A DNA stretch of 64,000 nucleotides from Bermanella sp047621325 (lineage in GTDB: Bacteria; Pseudomonadota; Gammaproteobacteria; Pseudomonadales; Oceanobacteraceae), in assembly GCA_047621325.1 (NCBI GenBank), contig JBLHLT010000001.1:248001-312000 (forward strand), in the 5' to 3' direction. Within the stretch, counting starts at the first letter, position 1. The number at the start of each line of letters is the position of its first letter. Made by a program: the position numbers and the translations under genes. This document shows positions 51,804-61,056 of the stretch, piece by piece. The notes beneath the pieces were generated by a model that was not told the DNA's origin, ran no database searches, and worked only from the letters and a program-made list of their open reading frames with translations.

Positions 51804-51903
51804 GTATTGTGCATTACGACTATTCTTTAATCAAACAATAGGAGGCAAACTGCTTGGCATGGTGATGAACACATCACCCATCATTTAACCGTAAGGAAAA
51901 AAC

Positions 51904-52449
51904 ATGAGCCGTATTAACCTAGTCACAACAGAAGCCGCTAACCCAGAACAAACCGCGTTGTTTGAGGCCATCCAAAGCCAGTTAGGCATGGTGCCTAACT
52001 TCTTAAAAGTGTTCGCTAATTCACCCGCTGCACTGCGTGCTTTTTTGGGCTTACATGGTATTGCTAACGAAGGCAGCCTTGATCCTCAAACCCGTGAACG
52101 TATAGCCCTAGGTTTGGCCGAGCAAAACGCCTGTGAATATTGCGTATCAGCCCACAGCGCCATTGGACGCAAGGCCGGTTTATCCAGCGCCGAAATCGAA
52201 GCTAATCGTGCCGGTGGCAGCCAAGATGCTAAAGCCGCAGTGGCGGTAAAATTTGCACGCTCTCTAGCCGAACACAATGGTGAAGTCACCACCGCAGAGT
52301 TATTAGAGATTCGTAATGCCGGTTACGACGACAGTGAAATTGTAGAAATCATCACCCATGTGGGCATGAACGTATTAACCAATATTCTTGGTAAAGCCAG
52401 CCGTGTTGAAATTGATTTCCCCAAAGTCAGTTTGCAACAAGCCAGTTAA
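51904..52449 (+). CDS. Carboxymuconolactone decarboxylase / AhpD-like peroxidase-related protein
   Basis: 181 residues. The AhpD/CMD motif E-x2-C-x2-C-x3-H is intact at Glu74, Cys77, Cys80 and His84. QTRERIALGLAEQNACEYCV is typical. Such proteins act as alkylhydroperoxide reductases (AhpD) or lactone decarboxylases; with redox cysteines present the peroxidase-type role is more likely. First gene of the operon regulated by LysR. Confidence 0.85.
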   Translation: MSRINLVTTEAANPEQTALFEAIQSQLGMVPNFLKVFANSPAALRAFLGLHGIANEGSLDPQTRERIALGLAEQNACEYCVSAHSAIGRKAGLSSAEIEANRAGGSQDAKAAVAVKFARSLAEHNGEVTTAELLEIRNAGYDDSEIVEIITHVGMNVLTNILGKASRVEIDFPKVSLQQAS

Positions 52450-52512
52450 TTTTGATTCGCCAAGGCGTGAGGCTCAAACAGCCCACGCCGCTACTTCATG
52501 GGAGGCTCGACA

Positions 52513-54081
52513 ATGGCCCATAAATACGCACAAATTGCTTTCACCCAAACCGTAAGATCGGTTCAAACCCATCACAATAGTCGATCGGGTTATGCCAGCA
52601 TGGATGAAGGTGAGGATCATAATTATTTGTTATCCGAGCATGAAGCTGAATTTTTAGCTCAACGTGACAGCTTTTATATGGCCAGCGTCAATGAGAATGA
52701 TTGGCCCTATTTACAACACCGAGGCGGCCCAAAGGGTTTCATGCGAGTGATCGATGCCAGCACCATTGGGTTTGCCGACTTCAGTGGTAATCGCCAATAC
52801 GTCAGCACTGGTAATTTTAAAACCAATGATCGCGTGGCATTATTTTTTATGGATTACCCCAATCGTCGGCGCTTAAAAATGTTTGGCCGCGTCAAACAGG
52901 TAGATGATCAAGATTGGGAGATGCTCGCCCAATTAGAAGTCGACGGTTATCGGGCCACTGTTGAGCGAGGGTTTTTAATTAGCATCGAAGGCTTTGATTG
53001 GAACTGTCCTCAGCACATCACACCACGTTTTAGTGAAAGCGAAGTCGACAGTGTGCTGGCGCCAATCCTAAAAGAGAATGAACGTCTAAAAGCATCCGAG
53101 TCACCGCCTATACCGGCTGAATTAGGCAGTGGATCATTACGCTTAGTCATCAGTGGTATTCGACAGCTCACCCCAAACGTGCGCGCCTATGAATTACGTC
53201 TCGACAATGGAGCTTCACTACCAGAATTTAAAGCCGGCGCCCATTTAAAGATCCCCGTTCAATTAACTAACGGCAAAATCACTGAGCGCCATTATTCCAT
53301 TTGCTCTAATCCGAAACGCTCAGACATGTATGAAATTGCCGTGCAAAAAGAAACCGATGGCAACGGAGGCTCCCAAGCCATTCATCAACATTTTCAGCTG
53401 GGACAAATAGTATTATGTGATGAGCCCGCTCATTATTTCCAACTCCATGACGATGATCGCCCAGCTGTTTTAATTGCAGGCGGCATTGGCATCACACCCA
53501 TAAAACCCATGGCACAAGCACTACAATGTCGCCAAGTACCATTTCACCTGCACTATGCTGGACGTACTTTAGCTCACATGCCATTTCAAGATCGCCTAAG
53601 ACGTGCATTACACGGGCAAGTATCATTTTATAGTCAGGACACGGCTACGCGCATGGATATTGCAAACATCCTTAAACAGGCCCCAACTGATGCGTTAATT
53701 TATGTGTGCGGCCCTAACCGACTACTGGACGATGTTATTGAGCAAGCAAACACATTGGGCCTAGATGAGAGCCGTATTGTGTATGAACGGTTTATACCGC
53801 CCACCAAACTGGCCAAACCCATTACAGTGACGTTTGCAAAGTCTGAAAAAACCATACGTGTTAAGGAAGATGAAAGCATATTGGATGCAGCGATCAATGC
53901 TGATATTGACGTTTTATACAGCTGTAAAACTGGGCAATGTAAAACCTGCGCCGTGACCGTTTTAGAGGGCAAGGCCGAACATAACGACACCTGTTTAACC
54001 ACACAAGATCGAGATACTCAGGGATTAATGTGCCCCTGTGTCTCACGCGCTACAACGGATACGCTTACATTGGACTTGTAA
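52513..54081 (+). CDS. Pyridoxamine-5'-phosphate-oxidase-like / ferredoxin reductase / 2Fe-2S ferredoxin fusion
   Basis: About 522 residues from ATG 52513 (SD GGGAGG 8 nt upstream; the ATG at 52498 lies before the SD). Domain 1 (about 30-160): split-barrel flavin-binding PNPOx-like fold (FYMASVNENDWPYLQHRGGP, FADFSGNRQYVSTGNF). Domain 2 (about 205-430): FNR-type FAD/NAD module (ERHYSICSNP, VLIAGGIGITPIKPM, YVCGPNRLLDDV). Domain 3: plant-type 2Fe-2S (YSCKTGQCKTCAVTV, then a fourth Cys). A one-protein electron chain from NAD(P)H to a flavin/[2Fe-2S] site, perhaps for detoxification or demethylation. Confidence 0.85.
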   Translation: MAHKYAQIAFTQTVRSVQTHHNSRSGYASMDEGEDHNYLLSEHEAEFLAQRDSFYMASVNENDWPYLQHRGGPKGFMRVIDASTIGFADFSGNRQYVSTGNFKTNDRVALFFMDYPNRRRLKMFGRVKQVDDQDWEMLAQLEVDGYRATVERGFLISIEGFDWNCPQHITPRFSESEVDSVLAPILKENERLKASESPPIPAELGSGSLRLVISGIRQLTPNVRAYELRLDNGASLPEFKAGAHLKIPVQLTNGKITERHYSICSNPKRSDMYEIAVQKETDGNGGSQAIHQHFQLGQIVLCDEPAHYFQLHDDDRPAVLIAGGIGITPIKPMAQALQCRQVPFHLHYAGRTLAHMPFQDRLRRALHGQVSFYSQDTATRMDIANILKQAPTDALIYVCGPNRLLDDVIEQANTLGLDESRIVYERFIPPTKLAKPITVTFAKSEKTIRVKEDESILDAAINADIDVLYSCKTGQCKTCAVTVLEGKAEHNDTCLTTQDRDTQGLMCPCVSRATTDTLTLDL

Positions 54082-54145
54082 ACCATGACCGATCAAGCGT
54101 GTTCGATGACTGATTCAATCAACTTTAAAACACCAAGGCAACACC

Positions 54146-54634
54146 ATGAATTTTGATTTAAATTTTGAAGACACACGCAATCCACTGCCTACATTTACGC
54201 AAGCAAGCGCCATTGAAAAAGTGCGCATAGCAGAAGACGCATGGAACAATAAAAACCCCGAAAAAATTGCCACCGCTTATAGCTTAGATAGCCAATGGCG
54301 TAATCGTGACCAATTCGTCAAGGGCCGAGATGAAATCATTCAATTTTTAACGGGTAAATGGGATAAAGAATTAGAGTATCGTTTAATCAAAGAACTATGG
54401 GCAGTGCAAGATCATCGTATTGCGGTGCGTTATGTGTATGAATGGCACGATAAAGACGGCAACTGGTTTCGCAGTCACGGTAATGAAAACTGGGAATTCA
54501 ACGAAAAAGGTTTAATGACACAGCGCCATGCCAGCATTAATGATGTGGCGATTTTAGAAAGTGAGCGCAAATTTTTATGGCCACTAGGGCCAAGACCGAC
54601 TGACCACCCAGGGTTAAGCGAACTAGGATTGTGA
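54146..54634 (+). CDS. NTF2-like protein (DUF1348)
   Basis: 162 residues of the SnoaL/NTF2-like DUF1348 family: RIAEDAWNNKNPEKIATAYS, then FVKGRDEIIQFLTGKWDKEL, AVRYVYEWHDKDGNWFRSHG and WEFNEKGLMTQRHASIND. Function unknown; it is repeatedly found with oxidoreductases. Third gene of the operon. Confidence 0.85.
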   Translation: MNFDLNFEDTRNPLPTFTQASAIEKVRIAEDAWNNKNPEKIATAYSLDSQWRNRDQFVKGRDEIIQFLTGKWDKELEYRLIKELWAVQDHRIAVRYVYEWHDKDGNWFRSHGNENWEFNEKGLMTQRHASINDVAILESERKFLWPLGPRPTDHPGLSELGL

Positions 54635-54706
54635 TTTAAGTAATCCGATAAAATTAATTTAGTTTGCTCGCCACAAAAGTATCTAGCCAGAATCTAATAC
54701 TGACCT

Positions 54707-54766
54707 GTCGCGAGCAAGCTCGACTCCTACAACACATAGCACAGTTGGAGGCTGCTTGCAGGCGAC
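54707..54766. repeat. REPIN-like inverted repeat (Pseudomonas REP type)
   Basis: GTCGCGAGCAAGCTCGACTC followed by CTACAAC at 54707-54733 closely resembles the Pseudomonas intergenic REP with TCGCGAGCAAGCTCG. A diverged inverse copy (GTTGGAGGCTGCTTGCAGGC) ends at 54766, giving the two-REP REPIN form. It lies between the convergent DUF1348 and CWC genes. Confidence 0.6.
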
Positions 54767-54780
54767 CTAAAATCCAACAT

Positions 54781-55035
54781 TCACTTTGGCGTATATTTCT
54801 TTACACCCACATCCTCATCCGATTTTTCGTTTGAAAACGCCTGTGCACATTGCTGGCAAATACACGCTTTGCCTTTTTTCTCTTCTGGCACCTGATCAAG
54901 TAATGCTTTAGGAAACTTGATATCTGGATGATTACACCAGCAGTTTTTGTTGGTATCTTTATCGCCTAAATTCACGCAACGATTTTTTTGTTGGCATAAA
55001 GGGCATAAAAATGGATCGATTATTGAGTTATTCAT
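54781..55035 (-). CDS. Cysteine-rich CWC family protein
   Basis: 84 residues with eight Cys in pairs (FLCPLCQQKNRC, NCWCN, ACICQQCAQAF), matching the CWC zinc-ribbon-like family. Small cytosolic metal-binding protein of unknown role. It starts one base after the stop of the DUF2007 gene. Confidence 0.75.
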   Translation of the reverse strand: MNNSIIDPFLCPLCQQKNRCVNLGDKDTNKNCWCNHPDIKFPKALLDQVPEEKKGKACICQQCAQAFSNEKSDEDVGVKKYTPK

Positions 55036-55036
55036 A

Positions 55037-55822
55037 TTATTTTATAATTGTCTCAATAACCTGTTCATATTCGTCATAGCGATAGATTGTATCCAGCACA
55101 CCATCATCGTTACTATCCAATTGTGACTCGTATATTTTAAATGGATTTAGCTTTTGTACTCGCTTGATATTCTTAGTTTTAGGATTTAAAAAATGAATTT
55201 CAACACCGATATCATTTTCATATATTACTCTAAAGTCCTTAAATCCATCACCACTGGTGTCACTTTCCATTAATTCAGCATTTCCACGTTTATAATACGT
55301 AGTGGTTTCAAATGTGCTATTAAAGTCATCATCAGAAATAGACGTTCTAATTTTACCGAAACGGTTATATGTAGTAATTAAATCCATTTCGCCATCAAAA
55401 TTTCGATCTATTTTGGACTCTCTAATATAGCCATTTTTGTATACCCATTCTTCATCAATTTTTCCATCGCCATTCTGATCTACACCATCAATCTCAACTG
55501 GCTCATAAAAATAAATATACATACATGCAAGACCAAGACAAAAACCAATTACTCCAATAAACAGCGAATTTTTTCTTTTTGTGATTACCTTAACTTCTTC
55601 AATAGCTTCAGGCTGCTGCGCCTCCCAAATCTTTATAATGCTTAGGGCCTCAACATAATCGGCATCCTCAACCATGACTCGTACAAGGCCGGACACCTGA
55701 ATTTCACCCACGCCACCCTGTAAATGCTCACCATCCACATGGCCCGACATTCCAGCTTGCTCGAGTAAGTTAACAATCATATGGGCTTCTATTGAGTTTT
55801 GAGCTTCATATAATTTTTTCAT
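55037..55822 (-). CDS. DUF2007 protein with TM anchor and calcium-loop-like repeats
   Basis: 261 residues. N-terminal DUF2007 domain (KKLYEAQNSIEAHMIVNLLE, then a regulatory-like GEIQVSGLVRVMVEDAD), a TM at about 87-107, and a C-terminal part with four Asp-rich loops of the pattern DxNxDGxxD: DQNGDGKIDEEW, DRNFDGEMDLI, DTSGDGFKDFR, DSNDDGVLDTI. These look like EF-hand or thrombospondin-type calcium loops. Function unknown; membrane-anchored sensor is an inference. Confidence 0.7.
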   Translation of the reverse strand: MKKLYEAQNSIEAHMIVNLLEQAGMSGHVDGEHLQGGVGEIQVSGLVRVMVEDADYVEALSIIKIWEAQQPEAIEEVKVITKRKNSLFIGVIGFCLGLACMYIYFYEPVEIDGVDQNGDGKIDEEWVYKNGYIRESKIDRNFDGEMDLITTYNRFGKIRTSISDDDFNSTFETTTYYKRGNAELMESDTSGDGFKDFRVIYENDIGVEIHFLNPKTKNIKRVQKLNPFKIYESQLDSNDDGVLDTIYRYDEYEQVIETIIK

Positions 55823-55855
55823 AAAACTTCCTGTTTTTTTCTATACTTAATAAAT

Positions 55856-55885
55856 TAAAAAACCCAAGCCGTTGCCGACTTGGGT
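55856..55885 (-). terminator. Terminator for the parC gene
   Basis: Stem ACCCAAG / CTTGGGT, with a T run on the minus strand after the second arm. Placed beyond the REPIN from parC. Confidence 0.65.
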
Positions 55886-55987
55886 CGTAGAATGGGTTAG
55901 CTGCGAGTCTAACGAGCAACGTAACCCATCTTTTTTTATTCATTGATGGGTTACGATTTTGCTACGCTCAATCTAACCCATCCTACG
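55886..55987. repeat. REPIN-like compound palindrome
   Basis: CGTAGAATGGGTTAG (55886-55900) pairs with CTAACCCATCCTACG (55973-55987) with one mismatch. Inside are two smaller stem-loops, ATGGGTTA/TAACCCAT and GATGGGTTA/TAACCCATC, so it holds two REP units in opposite orientation. This motif is common in gammaproteobacterial intergenic regions. It lies between the parC stop and its terminator. Confidence 0.65.
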
Positions 55988-55995
55988 TGAAACGA

Positions 55996-58245
55996 TTATT
56001 CGTCGTCTTTACGAATCACTTCAATGCTGGTGACGTTTTGGAAACCACGCGGTAATTTATTACCACGACGTCCGCGCTCACCTTGATAGTGTTCAAGATC
56101 GTTAAACTTCATTTTCACATGACGTTTACCGGCATTGACAATTAACATGTCACCTTCTTTCATTAATGACAAACCAATTAAGTCTTCAGTGCCGCCTGCG
56201 CCTAGGTTAATAATTTTATTACCTTTGCCTTTTGACATGACCGGTAAATCCGCCACAGGGAAGGTTAACAAGCGGCCTTCATTGCTTACAGCCACAACCC
56301 AGTCTTTCTCAAGGTTTTGCACTCTAATTGGCTGATGCAGTTTTTTCTCTGCGGGTTTATTTAATAAAGCTTTACCGGCTTTGTTCTTCGATAGCATTTC
56401 ATCAAAGGTAGTAATGAAACCGTAACCGGCTTCACTGGCCATGAGATACTGATCTTTGTTTTGACCCACTAGCATGACGCTTAAGTTTGCACCGGCTGGC
56501 AATGTAATAGAACCGGTTACCGGTTCACCATAACCGCGGGCACCTGGTAGACCATGAATGTTAATACTGTAGCTACGACCGGTACTGTCTACAAACACCG
56601 CTTGTTGATTGGTTTTAGCATTGGCCTGGCTTAAGAACTTATCACCGGATTTATACACTAACGTATTACCGTCTACGTCGTGGCCTTTAGCCGCACGAAT
56701 CCAGCCTTTTTCAGATAGCACAACGGTCACTGGGTCAGCGCCCATTAGGTCGGTTTCTGATAGCGCTTGGGCTTCTTGACGAGTCACCATTGGGCTGCGA
56801 CGTTCGTCGCCGTAATTTTCTGCGTCTTGGGTGATTTCTTTTTTCACTAGCGTCTTCATGCGACGCTCAGAGCCTAGGGTTTTTTCTAGGTTTTCGCGTT
56901 CTTTTTGTAGCTCGTCTTGCTCGCCACGAATACGCATTTCTTCTAATTTGGCTAAGTGACGTAATTTTAATTCTAATATGGCTTCAGCTTGAATATCCGA
57001 CAACCCAAAACGTTTAATAAATTCTTGTTTTGGATTTTCTTCTGTACGAATAATTTCAATTACTTCATCGATATTTAAAAACGCGACCAACAAACCATCT
57101 AAGATATGTAAACGCGCTAATACTTTTTCTAAGCGGTGTTCTAAACGACGACGAACCGTATTGGTTCGATAAACTAGCCACTCACTGATAATGGTGCTTA
57201 AGCTTTTCACTTTTGGCAAACCATCAATACCGATCATATTCATGTTGATACGGTAACTTTTTTCTAGATCGGTTGTGGCAAACAAGTGATTCATTAATTG
57301 TTTAATGTCCACACGGTTCGACTTAGGCACGATGACTAAACGCGTTGGGTTTTCGTGATCCGATTCGTCACGTAAATCCGCCACCATTGGTAGCTTTTTC
57401 TTATTCATTTGATCGGCAATTTGTTCAAGTACTTTGTTACCTGAACACTGATGCGGTAGGGCGGTAATGACAACATCACCGTCTTCCATTTCATATACGG
57501 CACGCATTTTTACGCTGCCTTTGCCGGTTTCGTACATGCGCTGTACGTCGGCTTTTGGCGTTATAATTTCAGCGCTGGTTGGAAAATCTGGCCCTTGTAC
57601 AAATTGAGTTAACTCTTGTGTGGTGGCTTTGGGATTATCCAGCATGTGAATACAAGCATTGGCCACTTCACGTAAGTTATGGGGCGGTACGTCTGTCGCC
57701 ATACCGACCGCAATACCGGTTGTACCGTTTAATAAAATATTGGGTAAGCGCGCTGGCAATGTAACCGGTTCTTGTAAGCTGCCGTCAAAGTTAGGTTGCC
57801 AATCAACCGTGCCTTGACCAAGTTCACCTAATAATACATCTGCGTATTTGGTTAATTTACTTTCGGTATAACGCATGGCGGCAAACGATTTAGGGTCGTC
57901 TGCACTACCCCAGTTACCTTGACCATCCACCAGCGGGTAGCGATAAGAAAACGGCTGGGCCATTAATACCATAGCTTCGTAACAGGCGCTGTCACCGTGA
58001 GGGTGAAATTTACCTAATACGTCACCCACGGTACGGGCTGATTTTTTATATTTGGCACCGGCTTTTAAACCCAGCTCACTCATGGCGTAAGTAATACGAC
58101 GCTGCACCGGTTTTAAACCATCACCAATGTGTGGCAATGCACGGTCCATGATGACGTACATGGAATAATTTAAGTACGCGCTTTCGGTGTAGTCTTTTAA
58201 GGTTTGACGTTCGACGCCGTCATCACCAATTACAATGTCATTCAT
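55996..58245 (-). CDS. parC: DNA topoisomerase IV subunit A
   Basis: 749 residues. Active-site Tyr126 (AAMRYTESK); the quinolone-determining region is wild type, with Ser86 and Glu90 (HPHGDSACYEA) corresponding to E. coli Ser80 and Glu84. C-terminal beta-pinwheel lacks the gyrase GyrA-box, as ParC does. Decatenates daughter chromosomes with ParE. Co-directional with parE, 128 bp apart. Confidence 0.96.
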   Translation of the reverse strand: MNDIVIGDDGVERQTLKDYTESAYLNYSMYVIMDRALPHIGDGLKPVQRRITYAMSELGLKAGAKYKKSARTVGDVLGKFHPHGDSACYEAMVLMAQPFSYRYPLVDGQGNWGSADDPKSFAAMRYTESKLTKYADVLLGELGQGTVDWQPNFDGSLQEPVTLPARLPNILLNGTTGIAVGMATDVPPHNLREVANACIHMLDNPKATTQELTQFVQGPDFPTSAEIITPKADVQRMYETGKGSVKMRAVYEMEDGDVVITALPHQCSGNKVLEQIADQMNKKKLPMVADLRDESDHENPTRLVIVPKSNRVDIKQLMNHLFATTDLEKSYRINMNMIGIDGLPKVKSLSTIISEWLVYRTNTVRRRLEHRLEKVLARLHILDGLLVAFLNIDEVIEIIRTEENPKQEFIKRFGLSDIQAEAILELKLRHLAKLEEMRIRGEQDELQKERENLEKTLGSERRMKTLVKKEITQDAENYGDERRSPMVTRQEAQALSETDLMGADPVTVVLSEKGWIRAAKGHDVDGNTLVYKSGDKFLSQANAKTNQQAVFVDSTGRSYSINIHGLPGARGYGEPVTGSITLPAGANLSVMLVGQNKDQYLMASEAGYGFITTFDEMLSKNKAGKALLNKPAEKKLHQPIRVQNLEKDWVVAVSNEGRLLTFPVADLPVMSKGKGNKIINLGAGGTEDLIGLSLMKEGDMLIVNAGKRHVKMKFNDLEHYQGERGRRGNKLPRGFQNVTSIEVIRKDDE

Positions 58246-58373
58246 TCTTTTTATCTCTCCTAGCTAATCTCGCTAAGGTTGTCTCATTCTTTTATTAGGC
58301 TGTACCTAACGACAATAGTGCTTAAAATTTGATTGATGCCCGTGATAAAAAATGCGGGCGAACGCCTGACAAT

Positions 58374-60266
58374 CTAAACTTCAAGTTCAACCATGTTGCC
58401 CTTGGACTCTAACCAGTTTTTACGATCGGCTGCACGCTTCTTAGAAAGCAGCATGTCCATCATTTCATCGGTGCCGTCTTCAAGATCTAACGATAAACGC
58501 ACTAAGCGGCGGGTATCTGGGTCCATGGTGGTTTCACGTAATTGCAGTGGGTTCATCTCACCTAGACCTTTAAATCGCTGCACACCTATTTTGCCTTTTT
58601 TCTTTTCGGCTTTAATGCGATCCAATACACCTTCACGCTCAGCTTCATCCAGTGCGTAGTAAACTTCTTTGCCCACATCGATACGGTACAAAGGCGGCAT
58701 GGCCACATACACATGGCCTTGTTCAACCATGGCTCTAAAGTGTTTTACAAATAACGCGCAAAGCAAAGTGGCGATGTGCAAACCATCGCTATCGGCATCC
58801 GCTAGGATACAAACTTTGCCGTAACGTAAATTGGTCATATCGGTTTCACCTGGGTCAACACCTAAGGCCACCGATATGTCGTGAATTTCTTGGCTGGCTA
58901 ATACTTCCCCTGAGTCCACTTCCCAACTGTTTAGGATTTTACCGCGCAGTGGCATGATGGCTTGGAATTCTCGGCTACGGGCTTGTTTGGCCGAACCACC
59001 AGCGGAGTCCCCTTCCACTAAAAAGATTTCTGAATACTTAGGGTCATTAGTGGAGCAGTCAGCCAATTTACCCGGCAAGGCTGGGCCTTGGGTAACTTTT
59101 TTGCGCACCACTTTTTTGGCACTGCGCATTCTGCGTTGTGCATTGCTGATGACCATTTCAGCAAGAGTCGCACCCATGGTGGCATGTTCGTTTAGCCATA
59201 AACTAAAGCTGTCTTTTACCACGCCTGAAACAAACGCCGCCGCTTCACGGCTGGATAAACGCTCTTTGGTTTGACCAGAGAATTGTGGGTCAGCCATTTT
59301 TGCGCTCAATACATAAGATACTTTATCCCACACGTCATCTGGTGCGAGCTTCACACCGCGCGGTAATAAACTGCGGAATTCACAAAACTCACGCAGCGCT
59401 TCTAATAAGCCGGTACGCAAACCATTTACATGCGTGCCACCTTGCGCGGTTGGAATTAAGTTAACGTAACTTTCCATGAGCTGCTCGCCACCTTCTGGTA
59501 ACCATTGCACGGCCCAGTCCACGGCTTCTTTTTCCCCAGCCATAGAGCCTACAAACGGCTCTGGCGGTAATACTTCAAAACCATTGGTAGCGTCGGTTAA
59601 GTAATCCACTAAACCGTCTTCGTAATACCAATCACTGTTATCTTCAGCATTACCGTGGTTTACAAATTCAATGCGTAAACCTGGACACAAAACCGCTTTA
59701 GCGCGCAGCACATGTTTTAAACGGGTCACTGAAAATTTATGGCTATCAAAATACTTAGGGTCCGGTAAGAAACGTACCGTGGTGCCGGTGTCTTTCTTTT
59801 TGGTTTCTCCAACCTTTTCAAGTTCTAATGCTTTAAAGCCATCTTTAAACGCAATACGGTGAATTTCACCATTACGGCGAATGGTCACTTCTAACGCTTG
59901 AGATAATGCGTTTACAACCGATACACCTACACCGTGCAAACCACCACTGAACTGGTAGTTGTCATTGCTGAACTTACCGCCAGCATGCAATTTGGTTAGA
60001 ATTAGTTCAACACCACTTACGCCGTGTTCTGGATGAATGTCGGTTGGCATGCCACGGCCGTTATCGGTTACGGCTAACGATTGGTCGGCAAATAATTCAA
60101 TTTTTATGTGATTACAGTGGCCCGCCAGTGCTTCATCCACCGAGTTATCGATGACTTCTTGAGCAAGGTGATTAGGGCGTGTGGTTTCAGTGTACATGCC
60201 CGGGCGTTTACGCACTGGGTCAAGACCACTTAATACCTCTATGGATTGCGCAGTATAGTTACTCAT
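58374..60266 (-). CDS. parE: DNA topoisomerase IV subunit B
   Basis: 630 residues. GHKL ATPase: EVIDNSVDEALAGH and DNGRGMPTD; transducer; TOPRIM: EGDSAGGSAKQAR and DADSDGLHIATL. Starts with TAQSIEVLSGLDPVRKRPGM. ATP-dependent topoisomerase IV with ParC. In order parC-parE-yqiA as in enterobacteria. Confidence 0.96.
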   Translation of the reverse strand: MSNYTAQSIEVLSGLDPVRKRPGMYTETTRPNHLAQEVIDNSVDEALAGHCNHIKIELFADQSLAVTDNGRGMPTDIHPEHGVSGVELILTKLHAGGKFSNDNYQFSGGLHGVGVSVVNALSQALEVTIRRNGEIHRIAFKDGFKALELEKVGETKKKDTGTTVRFLPDPKYFDSHKFSVTRLKHVLRAKAVLCPGLRIEFVNHGNAEDNSDWYYEDGLVDYLTDATNGFEVLPPEPFVGSMAGEKEAVDWAVQWLPEGGEQLMESYVNLIPTAQGGTHVNGLRTGLLEALREFCEFRSLLPRGVKLAPDDVWDKVSYVLSAKMADPQFSGQTKERLSSREAAAFVSGVVKDSFSLWLNEHATMGATLAEMVISNAQRRMRSAKKVVRKKVTQGPALPGKLADCSTNDPKYSEIFLVEGDSAGGSAKQARSREFQAIMPLRGKILNSWEVDSGEVLASQEIHDISVALGVDPGETDMTNLRYGKVCILADADSDGLHIATLLCALFVKHFRAMVEQGHVYVAMPPLYRIDVGKEVYYALDEAEREGVLDRIKAEKKKGKIGVQRFKGLGEMNPLQLRETTMDPDTRRLVRLSLDLEDGTDEMMDMLLSKKRAADRKNWLESKGNMVELEV

Positions 60267-60299
60267 ACTTATTTAATGCTCTTATGTATCTGTGCCGGC

Positions 60300-60902
60300 C
60301 TAATAAGGCTGGGTGGCAAAATTTAATATACTGGGTAAACGTTTGGGATAATCGTCATAACTGTGATTACCGCCGTGTTCGATGATGCTGGGGCTGGCTT
60401 GGTATTTTTTTACCGCCTCCATGGCATCAAGTGTTTCGTCATGGGTTTTTACTAACAAAAAATGATGCTTAGGATTCTGCAAGGGCATCACATCTATGTC
60501 TTTAAGCTCTTGTAAATAGCTTGAAGTGACGATAAATTTTTCGCCATTGTACAGATTTTCATTCTCTCCTAAATAGTCTTGTAATAACTCGTACGGGCGC
60601 ACAGCTGGATTAATTAAGGCCGCGCGGCCACCAAATCGTTCAACAAGATAGCTCGCATAGTAACCACCAAGGCTTGAACCAATAACCAAACAGTTATCCA
60701 CACCCACTTCATCTATGAGCTGCTCGTATAAAAACTGAGCTTCATCAATTGCCCTAGCAGGCTCTGGGGATAACTGCGGAATATGTAGATTTTGCGCCAC
60801 ATCAAACTGGGCAAAAAAGCGAACCGTCTGCTGAGCTTTCACTGAATCTGGGCCACTTCTAAAGCCATGTAAGTACAGGCAACGCAAGGTTTCTGGGATC
60901 AT
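60300..60902 (-). CDS. yqiA: YqiA-type esterase/hydrolase
   Basis: 200 residues, alpha/beta hydrolase of the UPF0227/YqiA family. LYLHGFRSGP near 9, nucleophile Ser in GSSLGG near 95, catalytic His in GGNHSYDDY near 178. Directly upstream of parE (33-bp gap), the same order as in E. coli (yqiA-parE). Confidence 0.9.
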   Translation of the reverse strand: MIPETLRCLYLHGFRSGPDSVKAQQTVRFFAQFDVAQNLHIPQLSPEPARAIDEAQFLYEQLIDEVGVDNCLVIGSSLGGYYASYLVERFGGRAALINPAVRPYELLQDYLGENENLYNGEKFIVTSSYLQELKDIDVMPLQNPKHHFLLVKTHDETLDAMEAVKKYQASPSIIEHGGNHSYDDYPKRLPSILNFATQPY

Positions 60903-61056
60903 CTATCTTGTAGTTCTTATCTTGAGAGTCGCGCTAGCATACTAGCAGCTAAGGCAAATCTGCAAGTGAGCATTGGCGCCAAGGCCTACCTTCACAGAGA
61001 AAAAGCCAACTGAGCGGCACTGGTCTATGCTAAATATACGGAACCTGAGATACTTT

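Noticed and set aside
55996..58245. Quinolone-resistance substitution in ParC
   Set aside because: The positions equal to E. coli Ser80 and Glu84 are Ser and Glu, i.e. wild type.
58338..58359. Hairpin GCCCG...CGGGC as parE terminator
   Set aside because: Loop is 12 nt and no T run follows on the minus strand; not reliable.
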